The position numbers were made by a program, and so were the translations under genes. Positions 45,397 to 53,725 of a stretch of 64,000 nucleotides of DNA are shown here, piece by piece; positions within the stretch are counted from its first letter, which is position 1, and each line of letters starts with the position of its first letter. Origin of the DNA: Polynucleobacter yangtzensis (lineage in GTDB: Bacteria > Pseudomonadota > Gammaproteobacteria > Burkholderiales > Burkholderiaceae); the NCBI RefSeq assembly GCF_001595965.1, contig NZ_LOJI01000001.1, forward strand, positions 547,841-611,840, written 5' to 3'. The notes under the pieces were generated by a model. That model was not told the origin of the DNA and ran no database searches. It saw nothing but the letters and a program-made list of their open reading frames with translations.

Positions 45397-46251
45397 ATGC
45401 AATTTTCCCATTCAAGCAGTCAGCAGAACGACCCCGGTGATTCTGAAATCTCCTTCGTTGACATCCTATGCTTTCTCAAAAGCGCCTGGAAAACCATCGG
45501 CGCTTTTGCAGTATTGGGCCTGATAGGTGCAATAACTTACCTCGTGGTAACGCCCCCAATGTACGAGGCCAGCGCCCAAATCCGCATGGCGCAAATCTCC
45601 CAAGTGAACCCCGCAAACCCTTTTGGCACGAACGTCGAGGATCCGATCTCCCTGATCGCGCGCATGCAGTTCCCCACCAATTACTCTGAGCAGGTTATCC
45701 GTAGCTGTGGCTACCAAGATAGACCACAAGCTGCCCTAGCACTCTCTAAGGCAGTAAAACTAGCCATCCCCAAAGGCGTCGCCAATACCGTAGAGCTCAA
45801 AATCCTCGCCCCCAGCCAGCAATTTGCTGCAAGCTGCGCCCAGGCGATCTTCACGCAAATTAACCGAATGCAAGAAGAGTTTTCCCAAGTATTTGTGGAA
45901 GAAGCCAAGCTCAAGCTAGCCGCGGACAACGAGCGCATCGAGGCGGCCCGAAAGTTGATCGCTAGGGCTGACCAGTCGGGTAGCGCCATGTCGGCGGCTT
46001 ACTTATCCGCGCGCGATGAGCTCTCTTACTTTTTGACCGACCGCGAAAAGATGCTCGATCTCATTAACTCGGTCAAGAGCCGCGGCACACGCCTCGATGC
46101 CCCGATCTATGCCTCAGACAAACCCGTCTCTCCTAAAAAGGCGATTAGCCTTGCGGCAGGCCTCTTAGGTGGACTCTTCTTGGGGATGCTGATCGCACTG
46201 GGGCGTAAGGTGCTTGGCAAGCTCATGGGCGAAGCAAGGGGCGCGTTGTGA
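45397..46251 (+). CDS. Wzz-type polysaccharide chain-length determinant
   Basis: A 284-residue inner-membrane protein with the Wzz layout: cytoplasmic N-terminus (EISFVDILCFLKSAWKTI), TM1 (IGAFAVLGLIGAITYLVV), a periplasmic coiled-coil-rich domain and TM2 near the end (ISLAAGLLGGLFLGMLIALG), preceded by the proline-rich ASDKPVSPKKA motif. There is no tyrosine kinase domain. The coding sequence uses many C-ending codons and is visibly richer in G+C than the genes on either side. It should set the modal length of the Wzy product. Confidence 0.85.
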   Translation: MQFSHSSSQQNDPGDSEISFVDILCFLKSAWKTIGAFAVLGLIGAITYLVVTPPMYEASAQIRMAQISQVNPANPFGTNVEDPISLIARMQFPTNYSEQVIRSCGYQDRPQAALALSKAVKLAIPKGVANTVELKILAPSQQFAASCAQAIFTQINRMQEEFSQVFVEEAKLKLAADNERIEAARKLIARADQSGSAMSAAYLSARDELSYFLTDREKMLDLINSVKSRGTRLDAPIYASDKPVSPKKAISLAAGLLGGLFLGMLIALGRKVLGKLMGEARGAL

Positions 46252-46375
46252 TGTGTGGTGCTACCCAAAGAATGGCATGGGATCGGGCAATCTCATACAT
46301 CTTTTTCAGCAATGACTGACATTCATAAATCAATTCCTGTTTTAGGCTGGAGGATTCAAAATCTGAGGGGGTGCG

Positions 46376-46507
46376 ATGCTGTCGATAGAGTATGTCCATA
46401 AACGAGTGAAGCTATTTCGAATTGAGCTAAGATTCCTAATGATTGCCTCTTTTTTAGTGATCATCCTAATTTGGCAAATTCTTCGCGTTTTGATGGCGAT
46501 TAAATAA
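46376..46507 (+). CDS. Possible 43-residue single-span membrane protein
   Basis: The only plausible frame in the 317-bp gap between wzz and the WecA-like gene. ATG 46376 is preceded by GAGGGGG at 5 nt. The peptide starts with a basic segment (VHKRVKLFRIELRF) and has one hydrophobic helix (LMIASFLVIILIWQILRVLM). No family recognised; the good ribosome binding site is the main support. Confidence 0.3.
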   Translation: MLSIEYVHKRVKLFRIELRFLMIASFLVIILIWQILRVLMAIK

Positions 46508-46568
46508 TGGAAGCGCTACTCATGTTATATTTTTTATTGAAAACGCTTCTGAAATATTTCTTAGCGCT

Positions 46569-47648
46569 TTAAAAATGCATCCAGTAGGGAGTTTTGAATG
46601 TCACTATACGCTTATAGAGCCAAATATAAGAAATAGTAAACACAGCGAAGCTGGCGACAAGAAATGGGGTTGATTCCCAAAATAATACTGCTGGAACAAT
46701 CGCTAATGTGCTAAGGATCCAAAGGTAGGGGGCCGTCTTAGAATTAGCATTAAACCAATCCAATTCATTTTTGATAGAGGAGTGATTAAGAATTCTTCTA
46801 AATATTAGCGAATGAATGTGTATTCCATCGGGGTGCCCTGGGTTCTTGCCTTGGTGAAATTTTCTTCTGTAAATCGTAAATAGCGTTTCCATAATTGGGT
46901 AAGCATTGACCATTACCGCAAACCATGGCGAAACTTCTGGATGTCGATTGACGAGAAGAATGCTTAGAGTCCCAATCCAAAATCCAATCAGGTAAGCGCC
47001 GCCATCTCCAAGGAAAATGAGACCCTTTGGGTAATTGAGTAAGAAAAAGCCCAAGATAGCGGCGGCCATTGAAAAACTCAAAAAGTATATGAATGGGTCA
47101 TCAAATTTGATGCCTATGTAACCAATGGCTATCAGGGTGATGATGCCCACCATACTGGATAAGCCATTAAAGCCATCGATGATGTTATAAGCATTGGCCA
47201 ATCCGGTGATAGCAAAAATAGTAAAAATTATTGAGATGGCTGGCACTGTGAGCGCTAAATCAATGCCAGGAAAATCTAGTCTGGTGATTTGTGCATTCAA
47301 AAAGAGGCAGGTAAGTAAGGCGCCAAAGGCGGTAAAAATGAGGCGAATGCGAACACTAATTTTTTTGGTTAGATCTTCTGTTAAGCCAATACCAAAAGCG
47401 GGTATTGCGCAAAATAGCATGAGAATTTTTCCCATTCCATCAACGTTACTTTGATGGTTTATTGAAATGGAGACAAAAAGACCGAGCCCAATGGCCAATC
47501 CACCTATTCTTGGGACGGCCGCCGTATGAAATTTCTGTGGACCACTAAAGTCTTGATCTCCACTAATTACCCCATGTAATTTTTGGGTACAAAGAATCAG
47601 GATTGTGACAAGAAAGGAGGTAAAAAAGGCCGCTAATAAACTGAGCAT
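46569..47648 (-). CDS. Glycosyltransferase family 4 (WecA/MraY-like) phosphosugar transferase
   Basis: Polytopic enzyme (359 aa, about eleven TM segments) that moves GlcNAc-1-phosphate or a related sugar phosphate to undecaprenyl phosphate. Family motifs: AAVPRIGGLAIGLG, GLTEDLTKKISVRIR, ANAYNIIDGFNGLSSMVG with the active-site aspartate, IFLGDGGAYLIGFWIG, and the carbohydrate-recognition HPDGIHIHSLIFRR. It is a second initiating enzyme beside the WcaJ-like protein at 42533. It marks the right edge of the polysaccharide locus. Confidence 0.9.
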   Translation of the reverse strand: MLSLLAAFFTSFLVTILILCTQKLHGVISGDQDFSGPQKFHTAAVPRIGGLAIGLGLFVSISINHQSNVDGMGKILMLFCAIPAFGIGLTEDLTKKISVRIRLIFTAFGALLTCLFLNAQITRLDFPGIDLALTVPAISIIFTIFAITGLANAYNIIDGFNGLSSMVGIITLIAIGYIGIKFDDPFIYFLSFSMAAAILGFFLLNYPKGLIFLGDGGAYLIGFWIGTLSILLVNRHPEVSPWFAVMVNAYPIMETLFTIYRRKFHQGKNPGHPDGIHIHSLIFRRILNHSSIKNELDWFNANSKTAPYLWILSTLAIVPAVLFWESTPFLVASFAVFTISYIWLYKRIVTFKTPYWMHF

Positions 47649-47753
47649 AAATCCATTATAAATACTAATATGGTTGTTTTAGTTATTTCCCGGTTATTTT
47701 CTCGATTGATCATGTGACAGTTCAGCAGATTGAGATTTTCGCTAAGGATTGGC

Positions 47754-48785
47754 TCAAGGCACCAAACTTAAAAATAAATACTCAAAGAAGATAATTAGGT
47801 GCACCACACCTTGTAATAGGGTGGTTCTGCCAATAGCCAGCGTGAGCGCCCCAATAAAGAAGGTCAGGTACATCAGCGTCATATTTAAATCGCTAATACC
47901 AAGGCTTAAAGGCAAGTTAAAGAAAATAGCAATTGCTGCAATTGTCGGAATGGATAGTCCAATACTCGCTAGCGCTGACCCCAAAGCTAAGTTCAGGCTG
48001 CTTTGAAGGCGGTTTGCCTTGGCGGCTCTCACAGCCGCAAAACCTTCTGGCAAGAGCACTAGCATCGCAATCGCAATACCAACAATCGTTTTGGGTGCTC
48101 CTGCTGCTTTAACACCTGCTTCTATCGCAGGGCTCAATAACTCGGCAAGACCCACAACCACAATCAAAGACAGAATGAGCAATGCAACGCTGACAGCGGT
48201 TTTGAGATTGCTTGGCTTTTGCGCATGAAAGTTAATGTCGGTTTTCTTATCTTCCGCTTTGGGTAGGTAGTAGTCGCGATGGCTGACTGTTTGAAAGAAT
48301 AAGAACGCTGCATAAAGAGCAAAAGAGGCAATGCCCGCAAAAGCCAGTTGACTCTTAGTAAAGTCTGGGCCAGGTGTGCTGGTAGTCACAATTGGCATTA
48401 CCAAAATGAATGTAGCCAATGCGGTGAGTACTGCTAATGCAGAGTTGGTGCCTTCGTTTCGGAAAGTCATTTCATGATGATGAAGGCCGCCAATAAAGAT
48501 GCATAAACCAATCACACCATTAATCACAATCATCACAGTTGCAAAGACGGCATCTCTAGCAATGAACTGCGAGCCATCGTGACCTGAGAGCATCATCGAG
48601 ATGATTAAAGAGACTTCAATGATGGTGACGCTAATGGCTAGGATGAGAGCGCCGTAAGGCTCACCTGTTTTATGAGCAACTACCTCGGCATGGTGCACGG
48701 CTGAAAGTACGCCGCCAATAAGTGCTACTGCCATCAAGGCAACAAACCAGGTTTGACCGCTAAGCTCACTAAGTAATGTTGTCAT
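47754..48785 (-). CDS. Ca2+/H+ (Na+/H+) antiporter ChaA-like
   Basis: A calcium/cation antiporter of the CaCA superfamily with two homologous halves. The first has HHAEVVAHKTGEPYGALILA and SVTIIEVSLIISMM, the second IVGIAIAMLVLLPEGFAAVR and LNLALGSALASIGLSIPTI; both contain the acidic alpha-repeat. ATG 48785 gives 343 residues; a TTG at 48794 is less likely. A His-rich loop (GGLHHHEM) is visible. It probably expels cations at alkaline pH. Confidence 0.88.
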   Translation of the reverse strand: MTTLLSELSGQTWFVALMAVALIGGVLSAVHHAEVVAHKTGEPYGALILAISVTIIEVSLIISMMLSGHDGSQFIARDAVFATVMIVINGVIGLCIFIGGLHHHEMTFRNEGTNSALAVLTALATFILVMPIVTTSTPGPDFTKSQLAFAGIASFALYAAFLFFQTVSHRDYYLPKAEDKKTDINFHAQKPSNLKTAVSVALLILSLIVVVGLAELLSPAIEAGVKAAGAPKTIVGIAIAMLVLLPEGFAAVRAAKANRLQSSLNLALGSALASIGLSIPTIAAIAIFFNLPLSLGISDLNMTLMYLTFFIGALTLAIGRTTLLQGVVHLIIFFEYLFLSLVP

Positions 48786-48933
48786 GTGCGCCAATGATAT
48801 AAATAATTAATTTGTAAATAATCTTGGGAATGGTTACTTATCAAAATAAACGGATATCTTGAAAAGCAATTAATATGACTTAATTATCCAATGATTAATC
48901 TGTTTTATAGCGATTTCTGAAGAATTCATCAAA

Positions 48934-49296
48934 ATGAAAGCAATCATCCTCTTTGGCCATGGTGCCCGTGATGTGCGTTGGCGTGAGCCATTTGATCGCT
49001 TAGCTCAGCTATGGCGCTCTCAAAACGCTAATGTCCCTGTAGAGCTCGCTTTCCTAGAAATGATGCAACCATCCTTAGAAGAGGCTGTGAGTGCTCTAAG
49101 TCTTGGTGGCGCCACGCAAATCACCGTTGTGCCGGTCTTTTTTGGTCAAGGTGGTCATTTGCGTAATGATTTCCCAGTGCTGCTAGATGCATGTAGAGCT
49201 AAATTTCCAGCAATTGCTTTAAGCGCGACGCCGGCTGTTGGCGAGGATTTGGCAGTCTTGCAGGCTATTGTGGATTTCGGGGCTAGAGCTCTTTAA
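48934..49296 (+). CDS. Short CbiX/SirB-type sirohydrochlorin chelatase
   Basis: A 120-residue single-domain chelatase of the CbiX family, which would insert Fe2+ (or Co2+) into sirohydrochlorin. The N-terminal ILFGHGARDVRWREPFDRLA carries the first metal-binding histidine and PVFFGQGGHLRNDFPVLLDA the second. With cobA next to it, sirohaem for the CysI-type reductase can be supplied locally. Its last 78 bp overlap the 3' end of cobA on the opposite strand. Confidence 0.9.
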   Translation: MKAIILFGHGARDVRWREPFDRLAQLWRSQNANVPVELAFLEMMQPSLEEAVSALSLGGATQITVVPVFFGQGGHLRNDFPVLLDACRAKFPAIALSATPAVGEDLAVLQAIVDFGARAL

Positions 49297-50097
49297 ATTT
49301 TCACTGGAATGACTTAAGGCTGCACCGATCATAATCAGTGCAGGCGAGCTGCTATCAAACCAATCATCTGCTTTACCGTCCGCTAACTCTTGAAGGGTGC
49401 TACTCCATAGTCTTTCTTTTGGGGTGGAAACCGCTTCTAAAATATGCACCGGTGTAGTGGCTTGGTGAGGTTGATTTTGCTGAATCAATTGTCTTGCAAT
49501 CTGCGATGCATCTTTGCGTCCCATGTAATACACCAAAGTATCTGCGTTGGGATTGGTGACGGGGTTGATTATTGGGTTGATGGTTTGATTATTTCCCGAA
49601 TAACTTTCATCGGCTTTCAATTGATTAGTATTGTCTGTGCCTTGCGCCAAGGTAATAAAAGCGACACTTCTACTCACCCCGCGCAGGGTTAAGGATTGCT
49701 GTAGGCTAGCTGCCCCCGCTAGTGCGGCGGTAATGCCAGGTACAACTTCTATCTCAATCCCCGCTTGTTTGAGAGCGGTGATTTCTTCATCGGCACGCCC
49801 AAAGAGCATAGGATCACCACCCTTAAGGCGCACAATCACTTGATGTTTTTGGGCGGCATCCACTAAGCGCTTATTAATGAAATGCTGAGCAGAAGACAGC
49901 TTGCCGCAGCGTTTACCAACGGCGACATGTTCTGCCTGTGGGCACAGGGATAACATCTCAGGGTCAACTAATGCGTCATGGAAAACGATATCTGCTTTGG
50001 CTAGTAACTTCGCACCACGCACAGTAATCAGATCAACTGCGCCAGGGCCAGCACCAACCAAATAGACTTTACCGAGACTTGGGAAATTACTTTTCAT
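49219..50097 (-). CDS. cobA: Uroporphyrinogen-III C-methyltransferase
   Basis: Methylates uroporphyrinogen III to precorrin-2, the branch point to sirohaem. Motifs: VYLVGAGPGAVDLITVRGAK, HDALVDPEMLSL, VRLKGGDPMLFGRADEEI, EVVPGITAALAGAA and TLVYYMGRKDA. Between the substrate loop and TLVYYMG is an Asn/Pro-rich insertion (TINPIINPVTNPNA). The C-terminal ~25 residues are read from DNA that also codes for the chelatase gene. It follows the DUF934 gene in the minus-strand cysI operon. Confidence 0.93.
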   Translation of the reverse strand: MKSNFPSLGKVYLVGAGPGAVDLITVRGAKLLAKADIVFHDALVDPEMLSLCPQAEHVAVGKRCGKLSSAQHFINKRLVDAAQKHQVIVRLKGGDPMLFGRADEEITALKQAGIEIEVVPGITAALAGAASLQQSLTLRGVSRSVAFITLAQGTDNTNQLKADESYSGNNQTINPIINPVTNPNADTLVYYMGRKDASQIARQLIQQNQPHQATTPVHILEAVSTPKERLWSSTLQELADGKADDWFDSSSPALIMIGAALSHSSENLKSSSPEIHNSLQDCQILANSRRRA

Positions 50098-50117
50098 GAA
50101 AATGGTTTCTTGCGCTC

Positions 50118-50702
50118 TTAATGGGTGACTAGAAAGCTTCTCTTATTGCGCCAGCTATTCTGGGTGGTAACAGAGAACAAATCGAATTGTTTGATCGCAA
50201 CATTTAAGCTCTGGTCTGGACGCAAGGCAAAACTATCAAAACCAACACGAGCACCTTGCAAGAGTTGGTCAATGAGTACATCACCAATCGCGCGAATCTC
50301 ACCAGTCCAGGTAAAGCGATCACGCAAGAGGGCTGCAGTGCTAAAACTTCTACCATCTCTAAAGATTGGGAAGTGTGCTGCCACTAAAGGCCAAACCGAT
50401 TTACCTTCTTCAATCAACTCCGCATGCTTCAGAATATCGTCATCGGCAGCAAACCAGACGCCAATTTGGCCAGCTTTAGCTTTAGATTGAACATCTACTT
50501 CCTTATGGTGCTGTATCCACCAAGCAAATGGCACCAATACATTATGAGCGCCATGCTCTAAATCTGGCAGGCCACCTTCATCTTGGCTGCCATTCCAGAT
50601 TTGCCATTCATTTGGGGCTAGTGTTGGCTTGCCACCTTTGGGGAAGTGCAGAATCTGCTCGTGCGCAGCAATGGTGTTGGTATTTGCTTCTGCTTGACTC
50701 AT
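50118..50702 (-). CDS. DUF934 sulfite-reductase-associated protein
   Basis: A 194-residue member of DUF934, found beside cysI in proteobacteria. Recognisable parts: NVLVPFAWWIQHH, IGVWFAADDDILKHAELI, FPIFRDGRSFSTAALLRDRF and the closing FDLFSVTTQNSWRNKRSFL. It overlaps cysI by 4 bp and precedes cobA. It is presumed to help sulfite reduction or electron transfer; the biochemical activity is unproven. Confidence 0.9.
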   Translation of the reverse strand: MSQAEANTNTIAAHEQILHFPKGGKPTLAPNEWQIWNGSQDEGGLPDLEHGAHNVLVPFAWWIQHHKEVDVQSKAKAGQIGVWFAADDDILKHAELIEEGKSVWPLVAAHFPIFRDGRSFSTAALLRDRFTWTGEIRAIGDVLIDQLLQGARVGFDSFALRPDQSLNVAIKQFDLFSVTTQNSWRNKRSFLVTH

Positions 50703-52447
50703 GGTGTCACTCCAGTAGCGCTGTTACTTTCTACCTCTGCATTGCTTTTCTTAGCGTGCTCTTTCTTATTTTTATAAGCAGCTTCCTTGAAAGGCGTTAC
50801 ACCAAGACGGCGATAGCTAGCAATAAAGGATTCATCTTCGGTGCGCTCTTTGACGTAGGTATTGATGATGTTGGTCATCACATCCGGAATCTCATCGGCA
50901 TAGAAAGACGGGCCAATCACCTTGCCAATGGCGGCATTGTTGCCTTGCTCTCCGCCCAGGGTGATTTGGTACCACTCTTCACCGTCTTTATCGACACCGA
51001 GTACGCCGATATTGCCCACATGATGATGGCCACACGAATTAATGCATCCAGAAATGTTTAAGCTGATATCGCCTAAATCAAATAAGTAATCTAGATCATC
51101 AAAACGTTCTTGAATGGCTTTAGCAATCGGTAAAGACTTGGCATTAGCCAGGGAGCAAAAATCACCACCAGGGCAAGCAATGATGTCAGTGAGCAAGCCC
51201 ACGTTTGGCAGGGCCACCTTTTGTTTTTTGGCTTCTTGCCAGAGCTCATACAGTTTAGCTTGCTCAACATCCGCTAGTACCAAGTTTTGTTCGTGAGTGG
51301 CGCGTAATTCACCAAAGCTATATTGATCAGCAAGGTCAGCAATCGCTAGCATCTGTGCAGTAGTAGCATCGCCAGGCGCAACCGTGCCATGAGGCTTGAG
51401 TGACAAAATCACGCTAGCGTAACCAGGCACCTGATGTGGTTTGACGTTACGCTCTAACCATTTTGCAAAGGCAGTTTGCATGGCTTGGTCAGCATCAATT
51501 GCTATTGCAATCACTTGCTCTGTTGTCAAAGCAGGTAAAGCTTTATATGCAGGCTTAGTGAAGTGCTTGGCAACACGCTCCCACTCTGCTTGAGTAAAGT
51601 TGTCATCACTATTTTTGAGGTGTAGCCATTCACCTTCCACTTGGCGGGCAAATTCTTCTGGGCCTAAGGCCTTTACCAAGATCTTGATACGAGCCTTATA
51701 AAGATTGTCTCTGCGGCCAAAGCGGTTGTAAACGCGCAGCAATGCAGTGAGGTAGCTTGGGAGTAATTGCCAAGGCAAGCTTTGTTTAATGAGGGAGCCC
51801 AAAATAGGGGTGCGACCCATGCCGCCACCTGCGTAAATATCGGCGGTTAGTTCACCATTGTTGATATTGGGATTTTTCTTGAGCTCAATACCGACGTCAT
51901 GGCAAAGCAATACCGTGCGATCTTCTTTGGCGCCATTGACTGCAAACTTAAACTTGCGTGGCAAGTGTGCAAACTCTGGATGCAGTGTTGACCATTGACG
52001 TAAGAGTTCGCAAATCGGACGAGTATCAACATATTCATCTGCGGCAACACCTGCAAAGGCATCACTCGTAATGTTGCGAATACAGTTGCCTGAAGTTTGA
52101 ATAGCATGCATCTCTACTTTGGCAAGCTCAGCCAAAATATCCGGAGTGTCTTCTAGCGTGACCCAGTTGTACTGAATGTTCTGACGGGTAGTGAAGTGAC
52201 CATAACCACGATCATATTTTTCAGAAATGAGGGCGAGTGTGCGCAGTTGTTTAGCGCTCAATAAGCCATAAGGAATGGCAACGCGAAGCATGTATGCATG
52301 GCGTTGGTGATACAGGCCATTTTGCAGACGCAAAGGACGGAATTCTTCTTCGGCCAGGCTGCCGTCCAAACGGCGGGCAACCTGATCACGAAATTGGGCA
52401 ACCCGTTGATCTACAAGGGTTTGATCGATAGCATCATATTTATACAT
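50699..52447 (-). CDS. cysI: Sulfite/nitrite reductase hemoprotein (CysI-type)
   Basis: Sirohaem and [4Fe-4S] enzyme that reduces sulfite to sulfide for cysteine synthesis. 582 aa, with two ferredoxin-like halves: QNGLYHQRHAYMLRVAIPYG and TRQNIQYNWVTLEDTPDIL in the first, IACPGGDFCSLANAKSLPIA and NISGCINSCGHHHVGNIGVL in the second, which together supply the four cluster cysteines. It is part of an operon with DUF934 and cobA. A Lys/Asn/Ser-rich tail of ~25 residues follows the conserved part. cysH, cysD and cysN are not in the window. Confidence 0.93.
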   Translation of the reverse strand: MYKYDAIDQTLVDQRVAQFRDQVARRLDGSLAEEEFRPLRLQNGLYHQRHAYMLRVAIPYGLLSAKQLRTLALISEKYDRGYGHFTTRQNIQYNWVTLEDTPDILAELAKVEMHAIQTSGNCIRNITSDAFAGVAADEYVDTRPICELLRQWSTLHPEFAHLPRKFKFAVNGAKEDRTVLLCHDVGIELKKNPNINNGELTADIYAGGGMGRTPILGSLIKQSLPWQLLPSYLTALLRVYNRFGRRDNLYKARIKILVKALGPEEFARQVEGEWLHLKNSDDNFTQAEWERVAKHFTKPAYKALPALTTEQVIAIAIDADQAMQTAFAKWLERNVKPHQVPGYASVILSLKPHGTVAPGDATTAQMLAIADLADQYSFGELRATHEQNLVLADVEQAKLYELWQEAKKQKVALPNVGLLTDIIACPGGDFCSLANAKSLPIAKAIQERFDDLDYLFDLGDISLNISGCINSCGHHHVGNIGVLGVDKDGEEWYQITLGGEQGNNAAIGKVIGPSFYADEIPDVMTNIINTYVKERTEDESFIASYRRLGVTPFKEAAYKNKKEHAKKSNAEVESNSATGVTP

Positions 52448-52585
52448 AGGTATGGATTGTCATGGGTTTTCAATATTCCTCAAAATACTGAAAAATTGAT
52501 CCTATATAACTTAAATGCATATAGATTATTTAGGTTTTCCAGGCTATTTATCCTGTTCCTGTTCAGATGTGTAATTTAAGCCAAG

Positions 52586-52609
52586 AAAAAAGCCCCTTTT
52601 GGGGCTTTT
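52586..52609 (-). terminator. Terminator after the toxin-antitoxin operon at 52.6-53.3 kb
   Basis: A GC-rich stem (AAAAGCCCC 52588-52596 with GGGGCTTTT 52601-52609, TTTT loop), which on the minus strand ends in a six-T run. It lies 4 bp beyond the antitoxin stop. The T-run on the plus strand is shorter, so the main direction is minus. Confidence 0.85.
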
Positions 52610-52612
52610 GAT

Positions 52613-52960
52613 TTATGCGACTTTTGCTAGTTTTTGTGTTGCGGCCCTTTTCTTTTCGGCTTTTTGTCGCTCAAGCTGTTCTTGAGCAATCATTTTGTAT
52701 TCCCCCTCTACAAAGCGCTTTAACGCCTCACGCATTAGTGGCTGATAACCCATTTCATATTTCACGCCTAAAAGCTTAAGCGCATCAATTAAATCCTTAT
52801 TTAACCGAATCGAAATCATTTGCAATCCAAGGGCCTCATCCATTTCAGAGGCAACCTTGCTAGAAGCAACGACTGCGTGATCTAGGCTTTGACCAAGCTC
52901 ACCGTTCTCCCACGCCTCTGGAGTGTCTGCAATTTCAGTTGCAACTTGTTTGGTGCTCAT
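52613..52960 (-). CDS. BrnA/CopG-like antitoxin
   Basis: A 115-residue protein with a C-terminal ribbon-helix-helix-like segment (QMISIRLNKDLIDALKLLG, then GYQPLMREALKRFVEG), the usual DNA-binding and dimerisation element of BrnA-type antitoxins, followed by a basic coiled tail. The N-terminal half is acidic and probably covers the toxin. ATG 52960 is chosen because GAGGA lies 5 nt before it; ATG 52972 would place it inside that site. It is second in the operon after the toxin and is followed by a terminator. Confidence 0.75.
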   Translation of the reverse strand: MSTKQVATEIADTPEAWENGELGQSLDHAVVASSKVASEMDEALGLQMISIRLNKDLIDALKLLGVKYEMGYQPLMREALKRFVEGEYKMIAQEQLERQKAEKKRAATQKLAKVA

Positions 52961-52990
52961 TTGTGTCCTCATTTTAAATAAATTTAGCGA

Positions 52991-53278
52991 TTACTTAGCG
53001 TTTTTGTATATACTTAATTCTACTTCATTTGGTGGATATGCCGTTCTTAAGTACACATTACCAGCCTTGAAAACGCAAACTACCTTTAGTTTTACGCACT
53101 GGTGATTTTCTGCAATAAACCAATAGGTTGGCGGGTTTGTCTTATTGTGGGCCCTATCATCCTCAATGTACCTGTTATCAATATGATTAAAGAAGCACTC
53201 CTCTACATCCACTCTTCGTATTTGATGCTTATCCCAAATGTGAGCTAACACCTGCTCGCTAATTATTAAATTTTTCAT
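52991..53278 (-). CDS. BrnT/RelE-like putative toxin
   Basis: A 95-residue protein (VLAHIWDKHQIRRVDVEECF, IEDDRAHNKTNPPTYWFIAE, VFKAGNVYLRTAYPPNEVEL) of the small group often mislabelled ADP-ribosyl-(dinitrogen reductase) hydrolase. The KTNPPTYWFIAET-like centre and RTAYPPNE end are the conserved parts, and the predicted fold is close to BrnT/RelE ribonucleases. A palindromic operator precedes it and a BrnA-like antitoxin gene follows after 30 bp, which supports a toxin role. Confidence 0.7.
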   Translation of the reverse strand: MKNLIISEQVLAHIWDKHQIRRVDVEECFFNHIDNRYIEDDRAHNKTNPPTYWFIAENHQCVKLKVVCVFKAGNVYLRTAYPPNEVELSIYKNAK

Positions 53279-53293
53279 TCGTAGCCTAATGAA

Positions 53294-53307
53294 TTTGTAT
53301 ATACAAA
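53294..53307. promoter_or_regulatory. Palindromic operator of the BrnT/BrnA-like module
   Basis: TTTGTATATACAAA, a perfect 14-bp palindrome 15 bp before the toxin ATG. An 11-bp identical part (TTTGTATATAC) recurs at 53003-53013 near the end of the toxin gene, upstream of the antitoxin start. Confidence 0.6.
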
Positions 53308-53725
53308 ATTAATTGTAATTCAATAATTAGAGCAATACAAATTTTTCTAGGATTTAGCTGCAGTTAGTCAAAAAGACATCAGTATTTCCACTTAGGCACC
53401 CAAAAACCCTGTTTTGCTGGTTTTTTATTGCTTCCTTTTTGTAAAGCCCCAGCATTACCCCCCTTTTTTTTACATGGTCTCTTTAGGGTGTTTGCCGTGC
53501 TCCAGAGCTGCTCAAGTGGGCTTCTAGCTTTAAATGGCTGCGAATACAGCAAAAATAAACGGCTACACAAAATGTAATGTTTATTGGATTTCTAGATAAA
53601 AAATAGGCGGGTAATAGCCTTCTAAGCCATATTTTATATAGGACGAAGCCTGGGGCTAAAAACCCCGCCAACCATAGCCACAATCTGGGGCTCCTTTTGT
53701 GTATTCTCAATGATTATTAGAACTT
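53308..53725. other. Intergenic region with no convincing gene
   Basis: 418 bp between the toxin operator and the interrupted acyltransferase gene. Reading frames of 63 and 75 codons exist on the minus strand (the larger 53483-53710, from TTG, hydrophobic at its N-terminus), but neither has a ribosome binding site or recognisable sequence. It contains poly-T and C-rich tracts near 53455-53472 and presumably the acyltransferase promoter. Confidence 0.4.

Noticed and set aside
53483..53710. 75-codon minus-strand frame as a membrane protein gene
   Set aside because: TTG start without ribosome binding site, Arg/Trp-rich and low-complexity product, and no recognisable sequence.
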